Of a stretch of 64,000 nucleotides of DNA, positions 63,531-64,000 are shown in pieces. The DNA is from Thermoplasmatales archaeon (lineage in GTDB: Archaea > Thermoplasmatota > Thermoplasmata > Methanomassiliicoccales > Methanomethylophilaceae). Below the pieces are notes generated by a model. That model searched no databases. It was not told the DNA's origin and saw only the letters and a program-made list of their open reading frames with translations. The stretch is from the NCBI GenBank assembly GCA_012520845.1, contig JAAYNL010000015.1, positions 1 to 64,000 of the forward strand, written 5' to 3'. A program made the position numbers and the translations under genes. Position 1 is the first letter of the stretch. Every line of letters begins with the position of its first letter.

Positions 63531-64000
63531 ATGACTATCGTTTACAGCGAGAGGCTGCTTGAGCATTCGCAGTGGCCCGACCACCCGGAGTCCCCCCTCA
63601 GGCTGAGGACCCTGAGGAAGAAACTCGAGAAGGAGGGTCTTTGGGACGGGATAGTGGAGCCGGTCCCGATCGACGACGAGAAGGTTTTGGCCGTCCATGC
63701 CCCGGAGCACCTGGAGAAACTCAGGAAAGGCGGCAACTACCCCGTGGACCCGGACACGTTCCTCCGCGACGAGACGTACGAGCTGGCGATGCTCTCCGCC
63801 GCCGTCGCGGTCACGGCGGTGAAGGAGGCCCTCAAGGGCAACCCCTCCGTCGGCCTCACGAGGCCGCCGGGCCACCACGCCAAGTCCAACCACATGGGCG
63901 GCTTCTGCTACCTCAACAACGCCGCCATAGCCGCCGCCTCCGCCGGCGTCAGGACGGTCATCATCGACCTCGACGCGCACCATTGCAACGGAACCGAGGA
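63531..64000 (+). CDS. histone deacetylase/AcuC-family amidohydrolase (5' part)
   Basis: The frame runs off the window end after about 156 residues. It begins MTIVYSERLLEHSQWPDHPESPLR. It has the catalytic RPPGHHA near 111-117 and the zinc-binding DLDAHHCNGT near 145-154, as in class I/II HDAC-like archaeal deacetylases. Such enzymes remove acetyl groups from lysines or polyamines; the substrate here is unknown. It diverges from ilvB. Confidence 0.9.
   Translation, partial: MTIVYSERLLEHSQWPDHPESPLRLRTLRKKLEKEGLWDGIVEPVPIDDEKVLAVHAPEHLEKLRKGGNYPVDPDTFLRDETYELAMLSAAVAVTAVKEALKGNPSVGLTRPPGHHAKSNHMGGFCYLNNAAIAAASAGVRTVIIDLDAHHCNGTE

Overview
The window reads as a GC-rich euryarchaeal chromosome, most likely a methylotrophic methanogen of the Methanomassiliicoccales. 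The strongest reasons are a trimethylamine:corrinoid methyltransferase gene (mttB) whose frame crosses one amber codon at the pyrrolysine position known from Methanosarcina (residue 334), its corrinoid protein gene directly after it, and archaeal information-processing genes (uS15, L15e, L21e, Rpb4, RpoL, aIF1A, family-B polymerase, RIO1, Pus10, fibrillarin). No gene that I could assign ends in TAG; stops are mostly TGA with about nine TAA, as expected if TAG is kept for pyrrolysine. The order-level placement is inference; no rRNA is present.

Layout. 0-8 kb: glutaredoxin-like protein and Kae1, then a DHH nuclease and uS15, a fibrillarin-Nudix fusion, an IMPase-NAD kinase fusion with a JAMM protein, and a phosphohexomutase homologue that has lost its signature motifs. 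8-13.5 kb: tRNA-Leu(CAG), copper chaperone and ATPase, TauE/SafE with DUF1634, a ThiI-like protein without its PP-loop, and L15e. 13.6-22.3 kb: a cobalt/corrinoid block (ChlI-ChlD-type AAA+/VWA protein, CobN, FepB/BtuF-type transporter). 22.3-26 kb: PolB and a YchF-type GTPase. 26-29.1 kb: accessory genes (solitary MNT nucleotidyltransferase, AlbA_2 regulator, a 12-bp tandem repeat, a YqaJ-like nuclease). 29.1-34 kb: a compact minus-strand translation/transcription operon led by aIF1A. 34-37 kb: DUF134-NifX fusion, two MinD-type ATPases with ferredoxin inserts, and a second NifX-like protein. 37-42.9 kb: an accessory segment with a DUF2075 nuclease-helicase and a second metal-chelate transporter. 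The 39.5-42.9 kb transporter part is visibly AT-richer than its surroundings, and its binding-protein gene is cut by an in-frame TAA.

42.9-48.3 kb: RpoL, TruD, a 1234-residue TPR protein and tRNA-Gly(TCC). 48.3-55 kb: a DUF1638-like protein and a phosphate locus (AbrB-PhoU regulator facing pstS, a fused PstC-PstA permease, pstB, phoU). 55-61.7 kb: a second AAA+ and AAA+/VWA pair facing away from mttB-mttC, then a MarR regulator and an Isf-like flavoprotein. 61.7-64 kb: acetolactate synthase large subunit and the start of a histone deacetylase/AcuC-family gene.

The metabolic theme is corrinoid-dependent methyl transfer: cobalt insertion and corrinoid or chelate uptake at 13.6-22.3 kb support the B12 protein used by MttB at 58-60 kb. 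The most unusual points are the AAA+/VWA pair with no chelatase large subunit beside mttB, the two degenerate enzyme homologues, the fibrillarin-Nudix fusion, a short leader ORF before mttB, and several palindromes lying on promoters.
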